The position numbers and the translations under genes are program-made. Of a DNA stretch of 64,000 nucleotides, positions 17,177-25,128 are shown piece after piece (the stretch's first letter is position 1; each line of letters opens with the position of its first letter). The DNA is from Clostridiales bacterium FE2011 (lineage in GTDB: Bacteria > Bacillota > Clostridia > Christensenellales > Aristaeellaceae): positions 2,480,001 through 2,544,000 of the forward strand of contig CP069418.1 of NCBI GenBank assembly GCA_017569305.1. The letters run 5' to 3'. Below the pieces are notes generated by a model, which was not told the origin of the DNA, searched no databases, and saw only the letters and a program-made list of their open reading frames with translations.

Positions 17177-17812
17177 ATGAAAGCCTATACACCGGAGAAC
17201 CTGGTGAAGATCAGCCGGTATAAAAAGTTGTTCCCGACGCTGCCGGAGGAGGTCCGGCAGGATGTTTACAGCCGGATGCTGGTGCTGCTGAAGGAAGAGG
17301 AAAAGTGGTGCGACAGGGGCAACTATAAGCATATTGCCCAGATCCTGACCACCATCGCCCTGTACGAAGTGCTGCAGATGCACAGGAAAAGCGAGCCGGA
17401 AGCCTACCGGATTATATCCGAAACCATGTGGGGTGCCCTGACGCCGGAATCCTACCGGAAGATGGCCCGGCGGTCCTTTTTCCTTCCGATGATGAAAAAG
17501 ATCCTGCCCTTCGGATTCCGGCACGGCAGCGGCGCCGGCTGGCAATACACCTGGCACCTGGAGGAGGATCCGAAAGACCGGTTCCACTTTGAATGCCGGG
17601 AATGTGTGTACTGGCACATTTTCAGCGAGCGGAACCTGATGAAACTGGGCGCGATGTTCTGCCATTCAGACGTGATCAACTTCGGGAAGCTGCCCTATAC
17701 GGATTTCAGGAGGACGAAAACCCTCTGCCAGGGCGGGGACTGCTGCGACTTTGACTTCATCCGCCATAAAACGGACGCCGGAGACGGCTGGGAAAGGTTT
17801 GAAAGCGTCTGA
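17177..17812 (+). CDS. ATC-hydrolase-like protein, copy 2
   Basis: This 211-residue paralogue of the genes at 15116 and 17886 has the shared C-terminal signature T182-L-C-Q-G-G-D-C-C190-D. The rest of the protein is divergent and rich in aromatic residues and cysteines (for example FECRECVYWH). It ends the four-gene operon and faces copy 3 across a bidirectional terminator. Two copies in one operon suggest two different substrates or a hetero-oligomer. Confidence 0.68.
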   Translation: MKAYTPENLVKISRYKKLFPTLPEEVRQDVYSRMLVLLKEEEKWCDRGNYKHIAQILTTIALYEVLQMHRKSEPEAYRIISETMWGALTPESYRKMARRSFFLPMMKKILPFGFRHGSGAGWQYTWHLEEDPKDRFHFECRECVYWHIFSERNLMKLGAMFCHSDVINFGKLPYTDFRRTKTLCQGGDCCDFDFIRHKTDAGDGWERFESV

Positions 17813-17831
17813 CCGGACAGGAAAACAGAAG

Positions 17832-17877
17832 AAAAAAACCGGCACGATCGGAAGGACCGTACCGGTACGTTTTTTTG
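17832..17877. terminator. Imperfect bidirectional terminator
   Basis: An A-run, a CCGG-based stem with mismatches and a T-run lie between the convergent ATC-hydrolase-like genes. It can end transcription from both sides. Confidence 0.5.
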
Positions 17878-17885
17878 CTCCGGTT

Positions 17886-18530
17886 TCACCGGGGATCTTT
17901 GATTTTGTCGGGAACCACCCAGTAATCGCACATGGTTCCGCCGGAAGCCAGGGTCTGGTCCCGATGCAGAACTGCGTGGTTTGCTTCGGTGATCAGGTAA
18001 TCCAGCTCACAGCAGACGGGCAGGATTTCCATATACCCGTATTTCCGTGCGTAATTGTTGAGCGGGCAGTTGGTGAAGTAATAATATACACCGTCCCGGT
18101 GCTTTGTTTTATCAATGTTGTAATCCCAGGTTTTATCCCGGTACTGAGGACGGTTGTCCGCCCACTCTTTCTTTTCATAAAGCCCTTTCCAGGACTGCGC
18201 CAGGTCTTCCGGCTTGTTCATATCCCGCTTGCCCAGGATCTTTGTGACCAGGGGTGTTTTGACCATATTCCGGATTACGGGACGGAAGCCGTCCGGCGTG
18301 ATGGCGCCGCCCGCAGCTTTCCAGACAGCCATGAGGACAAAGCACATATAGATGTTGCTGGCCATGGGGTTATCCGCGCCGATGTCGTCCACCTGGGTGA
18401 GCATTTCCCGGTAAATGCCGGGCGCATTTTTCAGCGCCCGGCGAGTGGTTTCCTTACCGTAGGCTTCCCGAAGCGGTTTCCGGAGGAGTACGGAGAACAG
18501 CCGCAGGTACAGCCCTTTGTATTTCATCAT
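17886..18530 (-). CDS. ATC-hydrolase-like protein, copy 3
   Basis: This 214-residue protein carries T193-L-A-S-G-G-T-M-C201-D, the same C-terminal signature as copies 1 and 2. The ribosome site GAGGCGG precedes ATGATG. It is the last gene of the minus-strand operon after the ABC pair and GLUG protein, with a 46-base gap from GLUG. The same gene types therefore occur in mirror order on both sides of 17.85 kb, supporting a functional link between this enzyme family, the transporters and the GLUG proteins. Confidence 0.7.
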   Translation of the reverse strand: MMKYKGLYLRLFSVLLRKPLREAYGKETTRRALKNAPGIYREMLTQVDDIGADNPMASNIYMCFVLMAVWKAAGGAITPDGFRPVIRNMVKTPLVTKILGKRDMNKPEDLAQSWKGLYEKKEWADNRPQYRDKTWDYNIDKTKHRDGVYYYFTNCPLNNYARKYGYMEILPVCCELDYLITEANHAVLHRDQTLASGGTMCDYWVVPDKIKDPR

Positions 18531-18576
18531 TTTGGTCCGCCTCTTTTGCTTTTACTGTTTGGAAACAGGAGCCTGA

Positions 18577-19839
18577 TCAGGCCGCGTCTTCAGCCTCTTC
18601 GCCCTGCTCGTCGCTTTCATAGGGAACGGTGGTTTCGCCGACTTCCGCTGCCAGCGCTTCGCCGTCCAGGGTCACATCGGCGCTGCAGCTTTCAATCGTG
18701 CTGTTCACGGCACGGCCGGCCACGGCACCGGGAGTGACGGCACCGGTGATGGAACCCTTGACAGAGCAGTTGGTGACCTTGAAGGCGGAATCCTCACCGA
18801 AGAAGAAGAGGCCGGTTCCTACCAGGCCGCCTACGTGGGTGGCGCCGGGGATATCCATTTTGACGGTCACATTGCAGTTGTCAATGATTCCGGGATACTT
18901 GGTGGTGACAATGCCTTCCTTTTCCGCAATGATGTTTCCGTTGGAATGGGTGCCGGCATAGCCGCACAGGCCGCCGATGGCATGGCCGCCCTTAGCGCTG
19001 GTGATTTCCACATCCGCGGTGCAGTTGGTGACGGTGTCCATCATCTGCAGGCAGCCGGCAATGCCGCCCATACCGACGGGCTCGTTGCCTTCCGCGATCA
19101 CCTTGCCCTGGGCGGTGCAGTTGTCAATGGAGCCGCCGAGGCCGCCGCCGATGACCAGGCCGCCGCATTCGGCCATATCGCACTGGATAATGCGGCCGGA
19201 AGAGAAGTCATTGTCGCCCAGGACGCGGACGGTGGTGCCTTCCACGGTGCAGTTGGCCACAGTACCGCCGGAGTTGCCGCCGACGATTCCGCCGATGCAG
19301 TTGATGCCCGCGACGCTGTTTTCACCGGTCAGGGTGATGTCATGAACGGAACCGCCCATATTGAAGCCGACCACATCGCCGATGGCCATGGAGAACTCAT
19401 GGGTGCAGTTGACATTGATGTTCTTCGCGTTCAGGTTCTTAACCTCGCCTCCCAGGTTGATGCCCACGATTCCGACGCCGCAGACGGGGTAATCGGAATT
19501 GAAGGTCATGTTGGAGACGGTGTGGCCCTGGCCGTCCAGGACGCCCATGAACATGACGCTCATGTTGTTCTGGTTTTCAATGTCCAGATGACCGATGGGC
19601 TGCCAGGCAACGCCGGCAAGGTCAATATCCTCTGTGAGAACAAAATAGGTTCCGGGATAGCCGTTCACGCTGCCGTCATTCACGGCCGCGGAGAGGGCCA
19701 GCAGCTGCTCCGCGGTGGCGATCTGGTAAGGATCTTCAGCGGTGCCGGTTCCGCCGGCATAGGGGCTGCTTTCGGCAAAGGCCGCGTTCATGCCCAGCGC
19801 CAGCGTCAGGGCAAGCAGGATGGAAAACAGTTTTTTCAT
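18577..19839 (-). CDS. Secreted GLUG-repeat protein, copy 2
   Basis: The start is set at MKKLFSILL behind AAGGAGG, giving 420 residues. There is a signal peptide (about 1-23, ending AAFA) and an early YAGGTGTAEDPYQIATA segment typical of GLUG proteins. Beta-helix repeats with GG-x-x-G turns follow (GDVVGFN, GGIVGGN, GGLVIGGG, GGLCGYAG, GGLVGTG). The C-terminus is acidic (SDEQGEEAEDAA). It is paralogous to 13563-14849 and occupies the equivalent place behind an ABC pair. Surface location is expected; the ligand is unknown. Confidence 0.85.
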   Translation of the reverse strand: MKKLFSILLALTLALGMNAAFAESSPYAGGTGTAEDPYQIATAEQLLALSAAVNDGSVNGYPGTYFVLTEDIDLAGVAWQPIGHLDIENQNNMSVMFMGVLDGQGHTVSNMTFNSDYPVCGVGIVGINLGGEVKNLNAKNINVNCTHEFSMAIGDVVGFNMGGSVHDITLTGENSVAGINCIGGIVGGNSGGTVANCTVEGTTVRVLGDNDFSSGRIIQCDMAECGGLVIGGGLGGSIDNCTAQGKVIAEGNEPVGMGGIAGCLQMMDTVTNCTADVEITSAKGGHAIGGLCGYAGTHSNGNIIAEKEGIVTTKYPGIIDNCNVTVKMDIPGATHVGGLVGTGLFFFGEDSAFKVTNCSVKGSITGAVTPGAVAGRAVNSTIESCSADVTLDGEALAAEVGETTVPYESDEQGEEAEDAA

Positions 19840-19903
19840 TGAGGTACTTCCTCCTTTTATGGAAATAGTTTGTATGTCATCGCTTTCGCGGGGACACCGG
19901 GAA

Positions 19904-21640
19904 TCAGGCAATCTTCCAGGAGGCCGCTTCCTGCCGGCCTTCCACGAAGGTTTTATAAATACCGTTCTTTCTGATCAGCTCATTATGGGTGCCGTGCTGG
20001 ACGATCTGTCCGTTATCCACCACGAAGATCTGATCCGCGTTGCGGACAGTCTTGAGCCGGTGGGCGATCATGATAATGGTCTTTTCCTTTGTCAGGGCTT
20101 CAATGGCGGCGGTCAGCTCGGTTTCGCTTTCCGGATCCACGTTGGCGGTGGCTTCATCCAGGATGATGATCGGGGCGTTCTTCATGATGGCCCGGGCGAT
20201 GGAGATGCGCTGCTTTTCACCGCCGGACAGGCTGGCGCCGCCCTCACCGATGACCGTATCGTAACCATCCGGAAGAGCCATGATGAAGTCATGGCAGCGG
20301 GCTTTCTTTGCCGCGTCGATGACCCGGTCCATGGAAGCGCCCGGCTCGCCGAAGCGGATGTTGTTGGCAATGGTATCCTCAAAGAGGTAAACGTTCTGGA
20401 ACACAAAGCTGAAATTCTTCATCAGGGAATCGAAGCTGTAGTCCTTCACGTTCCGGCCGCCCAGGAGCACCTGGCCGCCCTGCACGTCCCAGAAGCGGGC
20501 CATGAGATGGCAGAGGGTGGTTTTGCCGCCGCCGGAGGGACCGACGAAGGCGGTGGTGGTTTTTTCCGGAATGGTCAGGGATACGCCGTCGATAATCTTC
20601 CGCCTGTCATAGGAGAAGTCCACATTCCTGAGTTCGATATCCCGTTTGGCAGGAGTGATATCCGCACCGTCGATATCCATGGGCGGCATATCCATGATCT
20701 CCCTGGTTTTGGTTACGGCCACGTGAACGGTCCGCAGCAGGGCGGAGAAGGAACCCATGGCTTCCAGGCTTTCAAAGACCATAAAGGCGGAAATCATCAT
20801 CATGATGCAGTAGAGCAGCGGCATGGTGCCGTCAAAATAGAACTTCAGGGAGAGAATGCTCATCAGCATGCCGGTCAGCTTGGTGGTGATGTTCTGGATG
20901 GTGACCCAGGGCATGACGGTGAATTCCACCGCGGTGTCGGTGTCCCTCTTCTCATTGATGGCGGCGTCCAGCTTTTGGGCGCGGCTGTCGGTCATGGAGT
21001 AGTTCTTGACTTCGGCAATGCCCTGCACATATTCGATCACCTGGGAAACCAGGTTCTCATCCGCCCGGTGCTTGCGGGAAGCCAGCGGAATGGTCGCCTT
21101 CTGCATGATGGAGTTGAACAGCAGGAAGAGCAGGATGCCGGCCACCAGGACCAGGCCGATCCGCCAGTCAAAGCACAGGACAAAGACGGCGATCACAGAG
21201 GTGGTCAGGATGCCCTGGGTGGTGACCATGACGATGCGGGCGGCCACGTCCGCCAGGGATTCCATGGTGTTGGTGGTGACGTTGGTAATGGCGCCCAGGG
21301 AGTTGCGGTTGAAGAAGCCCATGGGCAGGTAACGCAGGTGCTCGGCAATTTCAATGCGTTTGTGGCAGCAGGAGTGATAGCCGGCTTCACACTGGAGCAT
21401 GGTGGTTTTGAGGGTAATCAGGATCTGGCCGATGACGGAGACCGCCATGATGCCAAAGGAGAGCCACAGGTGGCGTGAGGTCAGCTGACCTTCGATAAGT
21501 CCCTGGACCATGACCGCGACGGCGGTGATCCGCAGGGCGGAAAACATGGCCCGGAGCACGCCCAGCACAACGGCCAGGTAGAATTTATTCCGGTCCTCCC
21601 GGTTACAGAAATCAAAGTATTCCTTCAGGATCTTAAGCAA
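19904..21640 (-). CDS. ABC exporter-fold half-transporter, pair 2 subunit B
   Basis: This 578-residue protein has six helices and then a nucleotide-binding domain with Walker A GPSGGGKTT (near 367), signature LSGGEKQR (near 472), Walker B IIILDEATANVDPES and the H-loop IMIAHRLKT. I place the start at TTG 21640, which overlaps the upstream stop and has AAGGAGG nine bases before it; a longer form lacks a ribosome site. The tail is ASWKIA, similar to the tails of the other pairs. It partners the next gene upstream. Confidence 0.88.
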   Translation of the reverse strand: MLKILKEYFDFCNREDRNKFYLAVVLGVLRAMFSALRITAVAVMVQGLIEGQLTSRHLWLSFGIMAVSVIGQILITLKTTMLQCEAGYHSCCHKRIEIAEHLRYLPMGFFNRNSLGAITNVTTNTMESLADVAARIVMVTTQGILTTSVIAVFVLCFDWRIGLVLVAGILLFLLFNSIMQKATIPLASRKHRADENLVSQVIEYVQGIAEVKNYSMTDSRAQKLDAAINEKRDTDTAVEFTVMPWVTIQNITTKLTGMLMSILSLKFYFDGTMPLLYCIMMMISAFMVFESLEAMGSFSALLRTVHVAVTKTREIMDMPPMDIDGADITPAKRDIELRNVDFSYDRRKIIDGVSLTIPEKTTTAFVGPSGGGKTTLCHLMARFWDVQGGQVLLGGRNVKDYSFDSLMKNFSFVFQNVYLFEDTIANNIRFGEPGASMDRVIDAAKKARCHDFIMALPDGYDTVIGEGGASLSGGEKQRISIARAIMKNAPIIILDEATANVDPESETELTAAIEALTKEKTIIMIAHRLKTVRNADQIFVVDNGQIVQHGTHNELIRKNGIYKTFVEGRQEAASWKIA

Positions 21641-23396
21641 CGTCCTCAGCCTCCTTCGCGGCAATATGAGCATGCCACATGCTCCGGTACAGATCGCAGT
21701 GATCCAGCAGCTCCTGCTGGGTTCCGGACGCTTCGACGCGGCCGTTGTTGATCAGGATGATCTGATCCGCGGAGGCGATGGTGGACAGGCGGTGGGCGAT
21801 GACCAGGAGCGTACGGCCCCGGACCAGCTTCGCGACGCTCTGCTGGACCAGCGCTTCGTTTTCCGGATCGGTATAGGCAGTGGCTTCGTCCAGGATGACC
21901 ACGGGGGCGTCCTTCAGCATGGCCCGGGCGATAGAAATGCGCTGGCGTTCGCCGCCGGACAGGTGGCCGCCGGCACCGCCGCAGACGGTCTGGTATCCGT
22001 TTTCAAGATTCACGATGAAGTCATGGCAGCCGCAGGCCTTTGCCGCGTCCATGACTTCCGCGTCGGTGGCCATGGGATTGCCCAGGCGGATGTTTTCCAT
22101 AACGCTCATGTCAAAGAGGTAATTGTCCTGGGAAACGTAGGCGATCTCTTTCTGGTAGGTATCCAGGGGGATTTTCCGGATATCCGTGCCGCCGTAGGTG
22201 ATGCTGCCGCAGTCCACATCCCAGAAGGAGGAGATCAGCTTGGCAATGGTGCTCTTGCCGGAACCGGAGGGACCGACCAGCGCGTTCACGGTGCCTTCTC
22301 TGATGGTCAGGCTGACGCCGTGGAGCACTTCTTCCTGCTTATAGGCAAAGTGCACATCGTTCAGGCAGATCGTGGTGCCCTTGGGCGCTTCGGTCAGCCG
22401 TTCCGGACGATTCAGCTCCGGCTTGGTCAGGATGGTGGTTACCTCGCCGATGATGGTGCCGCATTTGCTCAGGTCATCCATGTAGTTGGAGGCCATGATA
22501 AAGGGCGTGATCAGGCCCATGGCCAGGATGATCAGCATGACCAGGTCCGGCGCGGTGACGGAGCCGTTCATGAAATAGCTCACGCCGAAGGGCAGCAGGG
22601 GCAGCAGGGTAGCCGGCAGGACGGCCATAGCCGTGTTCTGGTAAACGTTGCAGCGGCGCATCCACTGAACGAAGCAGTCGGAGCCTTCCTTTGCAGCGGT
22701 CACAAACTTGTCATAGCTGGTTTTTGCCTTGCCGAAGGCCTTGATGACTTCAATGCCGTTGATGTATTCCACGGCGGTATCGTTCAGCGCCTTGGTTTTG
22801 ACGATGGTGTTTGTATAGTCTTCCTTCATGCCGCGCATCATCAGGGCGAAGCAGGCGAAGCCTACCGGCACCGTCAGCAGGGAAAGCAGCGCCAGGCGCC
22901 AGTCGATACTGACCATATAACCGAAGATCACAAAGGGGATCAGGAGGTTGGAGGTGACTTCCGGAATCATGTGGGCGAGGGTTGTCTCCATGGAGTCCAC
23001 CCGCTCCACGATGATGTTTTTATAGGTGCCGGAGGATTCATCCAGCACGTCGCCCAGGGGCATCCGGGCCAGTTTTCTCGTCAGCTGCCGGCGGATGCCT
23101 GCAAGCACCTCAAAGGTGGCTTTATGGGACATTGTGGTGGAGAAGGTGTGGAACAGCCGGCTCAGCACCCAGAACAGACCCATATACAGGACCTGCGAGA
23201 GGCAGTAGGAGAAATCCGCTGTACCTTCCAGCAGCCTCCGGACGATGTTGGCCAGATAGAGAAAGGGAATGAAACCGCAGACCACATTGGCGATTGCCAG
23301 CAGCACGCTGATGACGTAACTGCTCCTGCGGGTGCCCGCAAACTCCATCACCCAGCTGAAGGTGCTGCGTTTACGGGCTTTTGCCTGTTTTGCCAT
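21633..23396 (-). CDS. ABC exporter-fold half-transporter, pair 2 subunit A
   Basis: This 587-residue membrane-ATPase fusion has Walker A GPSGSGKST (near 376), signature LSGGERQR (near 479), Walker B VVILDEATAYTDPEN and the H-loop VIAHRLST. It overlaps its partner by 8 bases. It is first in the operon ABC-ABC-GLUG-ATC-hydrolase-like. The TTAG-N6-CTAA box at 23417 sits directly before its AGGAGG ribosome site, and a TetR gene with its terminator lies upstream. A chelator or siderophore substrate is inferred from the context, as for pair 1. Confidence 0.9.
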   Translation of the reverse strand: MAKQAKARKRSTFSWVMEFAGTRRSSYVISVLLAIANVVCGFIPFLYLANIVRRLLEGTADFSYCLSQVLYMGLFWVLSRLFHTFSTTMSHKATFEVLAGIRRQLTRKLARMPLGDVLDESSGTYKNIIVERVDSMETTLAHMIPEVTSNLLIPFVIFGYMVSIDWRLALLSLLTVPVGFACFALMMRGMKEDYTNTIVKTKALNDTAVEYINGIEVIKAFGKAKTSYDKFVTAAKEGSDCFVQWMRRCNVYQNTAMAVLPATLLPLLPFGVSYFMNGSVTAPDLVMLIILAMGLITPFIMASNYMDDLSKCGTIIGEVTTILTKPELNRPERLTEAPKGTTICLNDVHFAYKQEEVLHGVSLTIREGTVNALVGPSGSGKSTIAKLISSFWDVDCGSITYGGTDIRKIPLDTYQKEIAYVSQDNYLFDMSVMENIRLGNPMATDAEVMDAAKACGCHDFIVNLENGYQTVCGGAGGHLSGGERQRISIARAMLKDAPVVILDEATAYTDPENEALVQQSVAKLVRGRTLLVIAHRLSTIASADQIILINNGRVEASGTQQELLDHCDLYRSMWHAHIAAKEAEDVA

Positions 23397-23416
23397 GGGA
23401 AGATCGACCTCCTAAG

Positions 23417-23430
23417 TTAGAATTGTCTAA
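23417..23430. promoter_or_regulatory. TTAG-N6-CTAA box before ABC pair 2
   Basis: TTAG-AATTGT-CTAA (plus-strand reading) lies between the TetR terminator and the AGGAGG of the ABC gene. No separate -10/-35 is evident between terminator and box, so the promoter may be the TetR promoter or may overlap the terminator. Confidence 0.7.
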
Positions 23431-23441
23431 CAACAAGGGCG

Positions 23442-23478
23442 AAAAAAAACGCCCCGATGTTACGAAGAATAAAGGGGC
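23442..23478 (-). terminator. Terminator directly after the TetR gene
   Basis: On the minus strand GCCCC and GGGGC enclose an 18-base loop, then eight T follow. The stem begins immediately after the TetR stop codon. Confidence 0.65.
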
Positions 23479-24093
23479 TCAGTAGCCGAAAAGTACCTGC
23501 CAGCCCCGGGCAAAGAATGCGTCCAGGGTATCGGCGTAATGCATGGCCTGTTCCCGGGAGAAATCATGGATGACCGCCTGGAAGACAGCGTCGATATTGG
23601 CGGTGACGAGCAGGTGAAACTCCTCCGGATCCACTTCCCTGATCGGCATCCCCTGTTCCCGCAGGAGAGACATCATATCCAGGGTGATTTTTTCCTCTGC
23701 CTCCGACAGATCATGCAGGAAGGATTCATACCGGGTGCCGGCGGATTTGCAGATCAGCAGGCGGAAAGCGTCCAGATGGTCATAGATAAAGATCATGGCC
23801 ATTTTCGCGTCCCCGCCCTGGCTCCATTTATCCCCCAGGGATTCGGTCTGCAGGGCTGCCTGTTCTTCGGCCTCCTCCAGCCGGTAGAGGCTGATCAGCC
23901 CCTGGCAGGCAGGTTCCACGAGGGCGGCGAACATTTCCTCCTTGCCGGTAAAGTGCTTGTACAGGCCGGCGACGCTCATGCCCGCGGCCGCGGCGATGCG
24001 CCGCATGGAGGCGTCTGTAAAACCGTAAGTCATGAACTCCTCCCGGGCTGCCGCAATGATCATTTCATGATGGGCGGATTTGTCGCGAGCCAT
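23479..24093 (-). CDS. TetR family transcriptional regulator
   Basis: This 204-residue repressor starts at MARDKSAHHEM behind GAGAGGAGG. The helix-turn-helix covers about 23-45 (RRIAAAAGMSVAGLYKHF), followed by a ligand-binding helical domain. Its own promoter (24144-24172) is followed by a near-palindrome, GCGAACACTGTTCAC, at 24118-24132, a likely autoregulatory operator unlike the TTAG box. It lies upstream of ABC pair 2 and divergent from the ABC system at 24354. It probably senses a small molecule, perhaps the transported ligand. Confidence 0.88.
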   Translation of the reverse strand: MARDKSAHHEMIIAAAREEFMTYGFTDASMRRIAAAAGMSVAGLYKHFTGKEEMFAALVEPACQGLISLYRLEEAEEQAALQTESLGDKWSQGGDAKMAMIFIYDHLDAFRLLICKSAGTRYESFLHDLSEAEEKITLDMMSLLREQGMPIREVDPEEFHLLVTANIDAVFQAVIHDFSREQAMHYADTLDAFFARGWQVLFGY

Positions 24094-24117
24094 GGAGACG
24101 CCTCCTCTCAGATTTAA

Positions 24118-24132
24118 GCGAACACTGTTCAC
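24118..24132. promoter_or_regulatory. Probable TetR operator
   Basis: The 15-base near-palindrome GCGAACACTGTTCAC lies just downstream of the TetR -10 element. I saw it only here, so it is likely the local TetR site and distinct from the TTAG-N6-CTAA boxes. Confidence 0.5.
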
Positions 24133-24143
24133 TTACGGCAGAC

Positions 24144-24172
24144 AGAATACACGGTTCAGGACGGTCTGTCAA
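24144..24172 (-). promoter_or_regulatory. Promoter of the TetR gene
   Basis: On the minus strand TTGACA (24172-24167), 17 bases, then TATTCT (24149-24144). Confidence 0.7.
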
Positions 24173-24180
24173 CACTAAAA

Positions 24181-24194
24181 TTAGAATTTTCTAA
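24181..24194. promoter_or_regulatory. TTAG-N6-CTAA box between divergent promoters
   Basis: TTAG-AATTTT-CTAA lies upstream of both the TetR -35 and the ABC -35 elements, where a bound protein could affect both. Confidence 0.6.
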
Positions 24195-24210
24195 TTTCAA
24201 ACGTTTGCAC

Positions 24211-24239
24211 TTGACAAATTTCGCCCTGTATGGTATACA
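24211..24239 (+). promoter_or_regulatory. Promoter of the MacB-type ABC operon at 24354
   Basis: TTGACA (24211-24216), 17 bases, then TATACA (24234-24239), with the box at 24243 over the start. Confidence 0.75.
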
Positions 24240-24242
24240 ATT

Positions 24243-24256
24243 TTAGACACGGCTAA
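24243..24256. promoter_or_regulatory. TTAG-N6-CTAA box over the transcription start
   Basis: TTAG-ACACGG-CTAA begins 3 bases after the -10, the same spacing as at 5784. Confidence 0.7.
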
Positions 24257-24264
24257 CACCGTGG

Positions 24265-24306
24265 AAACTGATCTCTGAAAAGAAATCGACAGAGAGCAGT
24301 TTTTTT
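24265..24306 (+). terminator. Leader terminator between two boxes
   Basis: AAACTGATCTCTG (24265-24277) pairs with CAGAGAGCAGTTT (24290-24302) with one mismatch and runs into seven T. It lies after the promoter and before the coding gene, so it must be bypassed for expression. Confidence 0.7.
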
Positions 24307-24317
24307 AGGGCCTATGG

Positions 24318-24331
24318 TTAGCCATATCTAA
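24318..24331. promoter_or_regulatory. TTAG-N6-CTAA box after the leader terminator
   Basis: TTAG-CCATAT-CTAA, extended to GTTAG and CTAAC, lies about 12 bases after the terminator T-run and upstream of AAAGGAG. Confidence 0.65.
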
Positions 24332-24353
24332 CAAGCACAAAGGAGACGAACCA

Positions 24354-25055
24354 ATGAGTATCGTGGAACTGAAGAATGTTTCCCGGGTTTACCGGAACGG
24401 TGATCATGAACAGCGGGCGCTGGATCATGTGGATCTTTCCCTGGAAGAGGGAAAGTTCATTGTGATTCTCGGACCCAGCGGCGCCGGAAAGAGCACGCTG
24501 CTGAACCTGCTGGGCGGCCTGGACAGTCCGACAGAGGGGACCATTATTGTGAACGGAAAAGACATTTCCACCCTGACGGAGAACGAGCTGGCAGATTACC
24601 GGGCGGAAACCGTGGGTTTTGTGTTCCAGAGCTATAACCTGATCCCGACGCTGACGGTGATCGAGAACGTAGCCCTGGTGAAGGAAATTGCCACCAATCC
24701 GCTGAGCAGCCATGACATGCTGCGGGAAGTAGGCCTGGCGGATCACATTCATCAGTTTCCGTCCGAACTGTCCGGCGGCGAACAGCAGCGGGTATCCATT
24801 GCCCGGGCGCTGGCCAAGAACCCGCAGATCCTGCTGTGTGACGAACCTACCGGCGCACTGGATTCCGAGACGGGCGTGATGGTGCTGAAGCTGCTTTTAT
24901 CCATGGCCCGGGATATGAAGAAGACGATCATCATTGTGACGCATAACCAGAACATCGCGAAGATGGCGGATGTGGTGATCCGGGTGAAGAACGGAAAGAT
25001 CAAGTCCTGCGAAGAACAGGAAAAGCCGCTGACGGTCGAAGAAGTGGACTGGTAA
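24354..25055 (+). CDS. MacB/LolD-type ABC transporter ATP-binding protein
   Basis: This 233-residue ATPase has Walker [10 protein letters not shown] (about 37-45), signature LSGGEQQR, Walker [14 protein letters not shown] and the H-loop IVTHNQN. These are typical of ATPases that drive FtsX-like permeases. The permease follows 73 bases later. The end of the gene forms a long hairpin with the downstream bases. Expression is under an unusual leader with two TTAG boxes around a terminator. Confidence 0.92.
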   Translation: MSIVELKNVSRVYRNGDHEQRALDHVDLSLEEGKFIVILGPSGAGKSTLLNLLGGLDSPTEGTIIVNGKDISTLTENELADYRAETVGFVFQSYNLIPTLTVIENVALVKEIATNPLSSHDMLREVGLADHIHQFPSELSGGEQQRVSIARALAKNPQILLCDEPTGALDSETGVMVLKLLLSMARDMKKTIIIVTHNQNIAKMADVVIRVKNGKIKSCEEQEKPLTVEEVDW

Positions 25056-25069
25056 CAGTCCGCTTCTTC
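25038..25069 (+). repeat. Long hairpin with the ATPase stop codon in its loop
   Basis: Bases 25038-25051 pair with 25056-25069 (14 bp, one G-U) around GTAA, which holds the stop. No T-run follows, so it is more likely an mRNA stability or processing element than a terminator. Confidence 0.55.
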
Positions 25070-25071
25070 GA

Positions 25072-25106
25072 AATTCAGAATTATGAATTCAGAATTCAGA
25101 ATTAAT
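25072..25106 (+). repeat. Seven-base-period array (AATTCAG type)
   Basis: Heptamers AATTCAG, AATTATG, AATTCAG, AATTCAG, AATTAAT follow the ATPase gene in the ATPase-permease gap. Confidence 0.6.
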
Positions 25107-25128
25107 AGTTTACTGATGAGGGATTGTT

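Noticed and set aside
21641..21673. Longer N-terminus for ABC pair 2 subunit B
   Set aside because: It has no ribosome site and overlaps the partner gene; TTG 21640 with AAGGAGG fits better.
24118..24132. TetR as the regulator that binds all TTAG boxes
   Set aside because: Each TetR gene has its own unrelated palindrome, and the boxes lie near many units without a TetR gene; a global regulator is more likely, though not proven.
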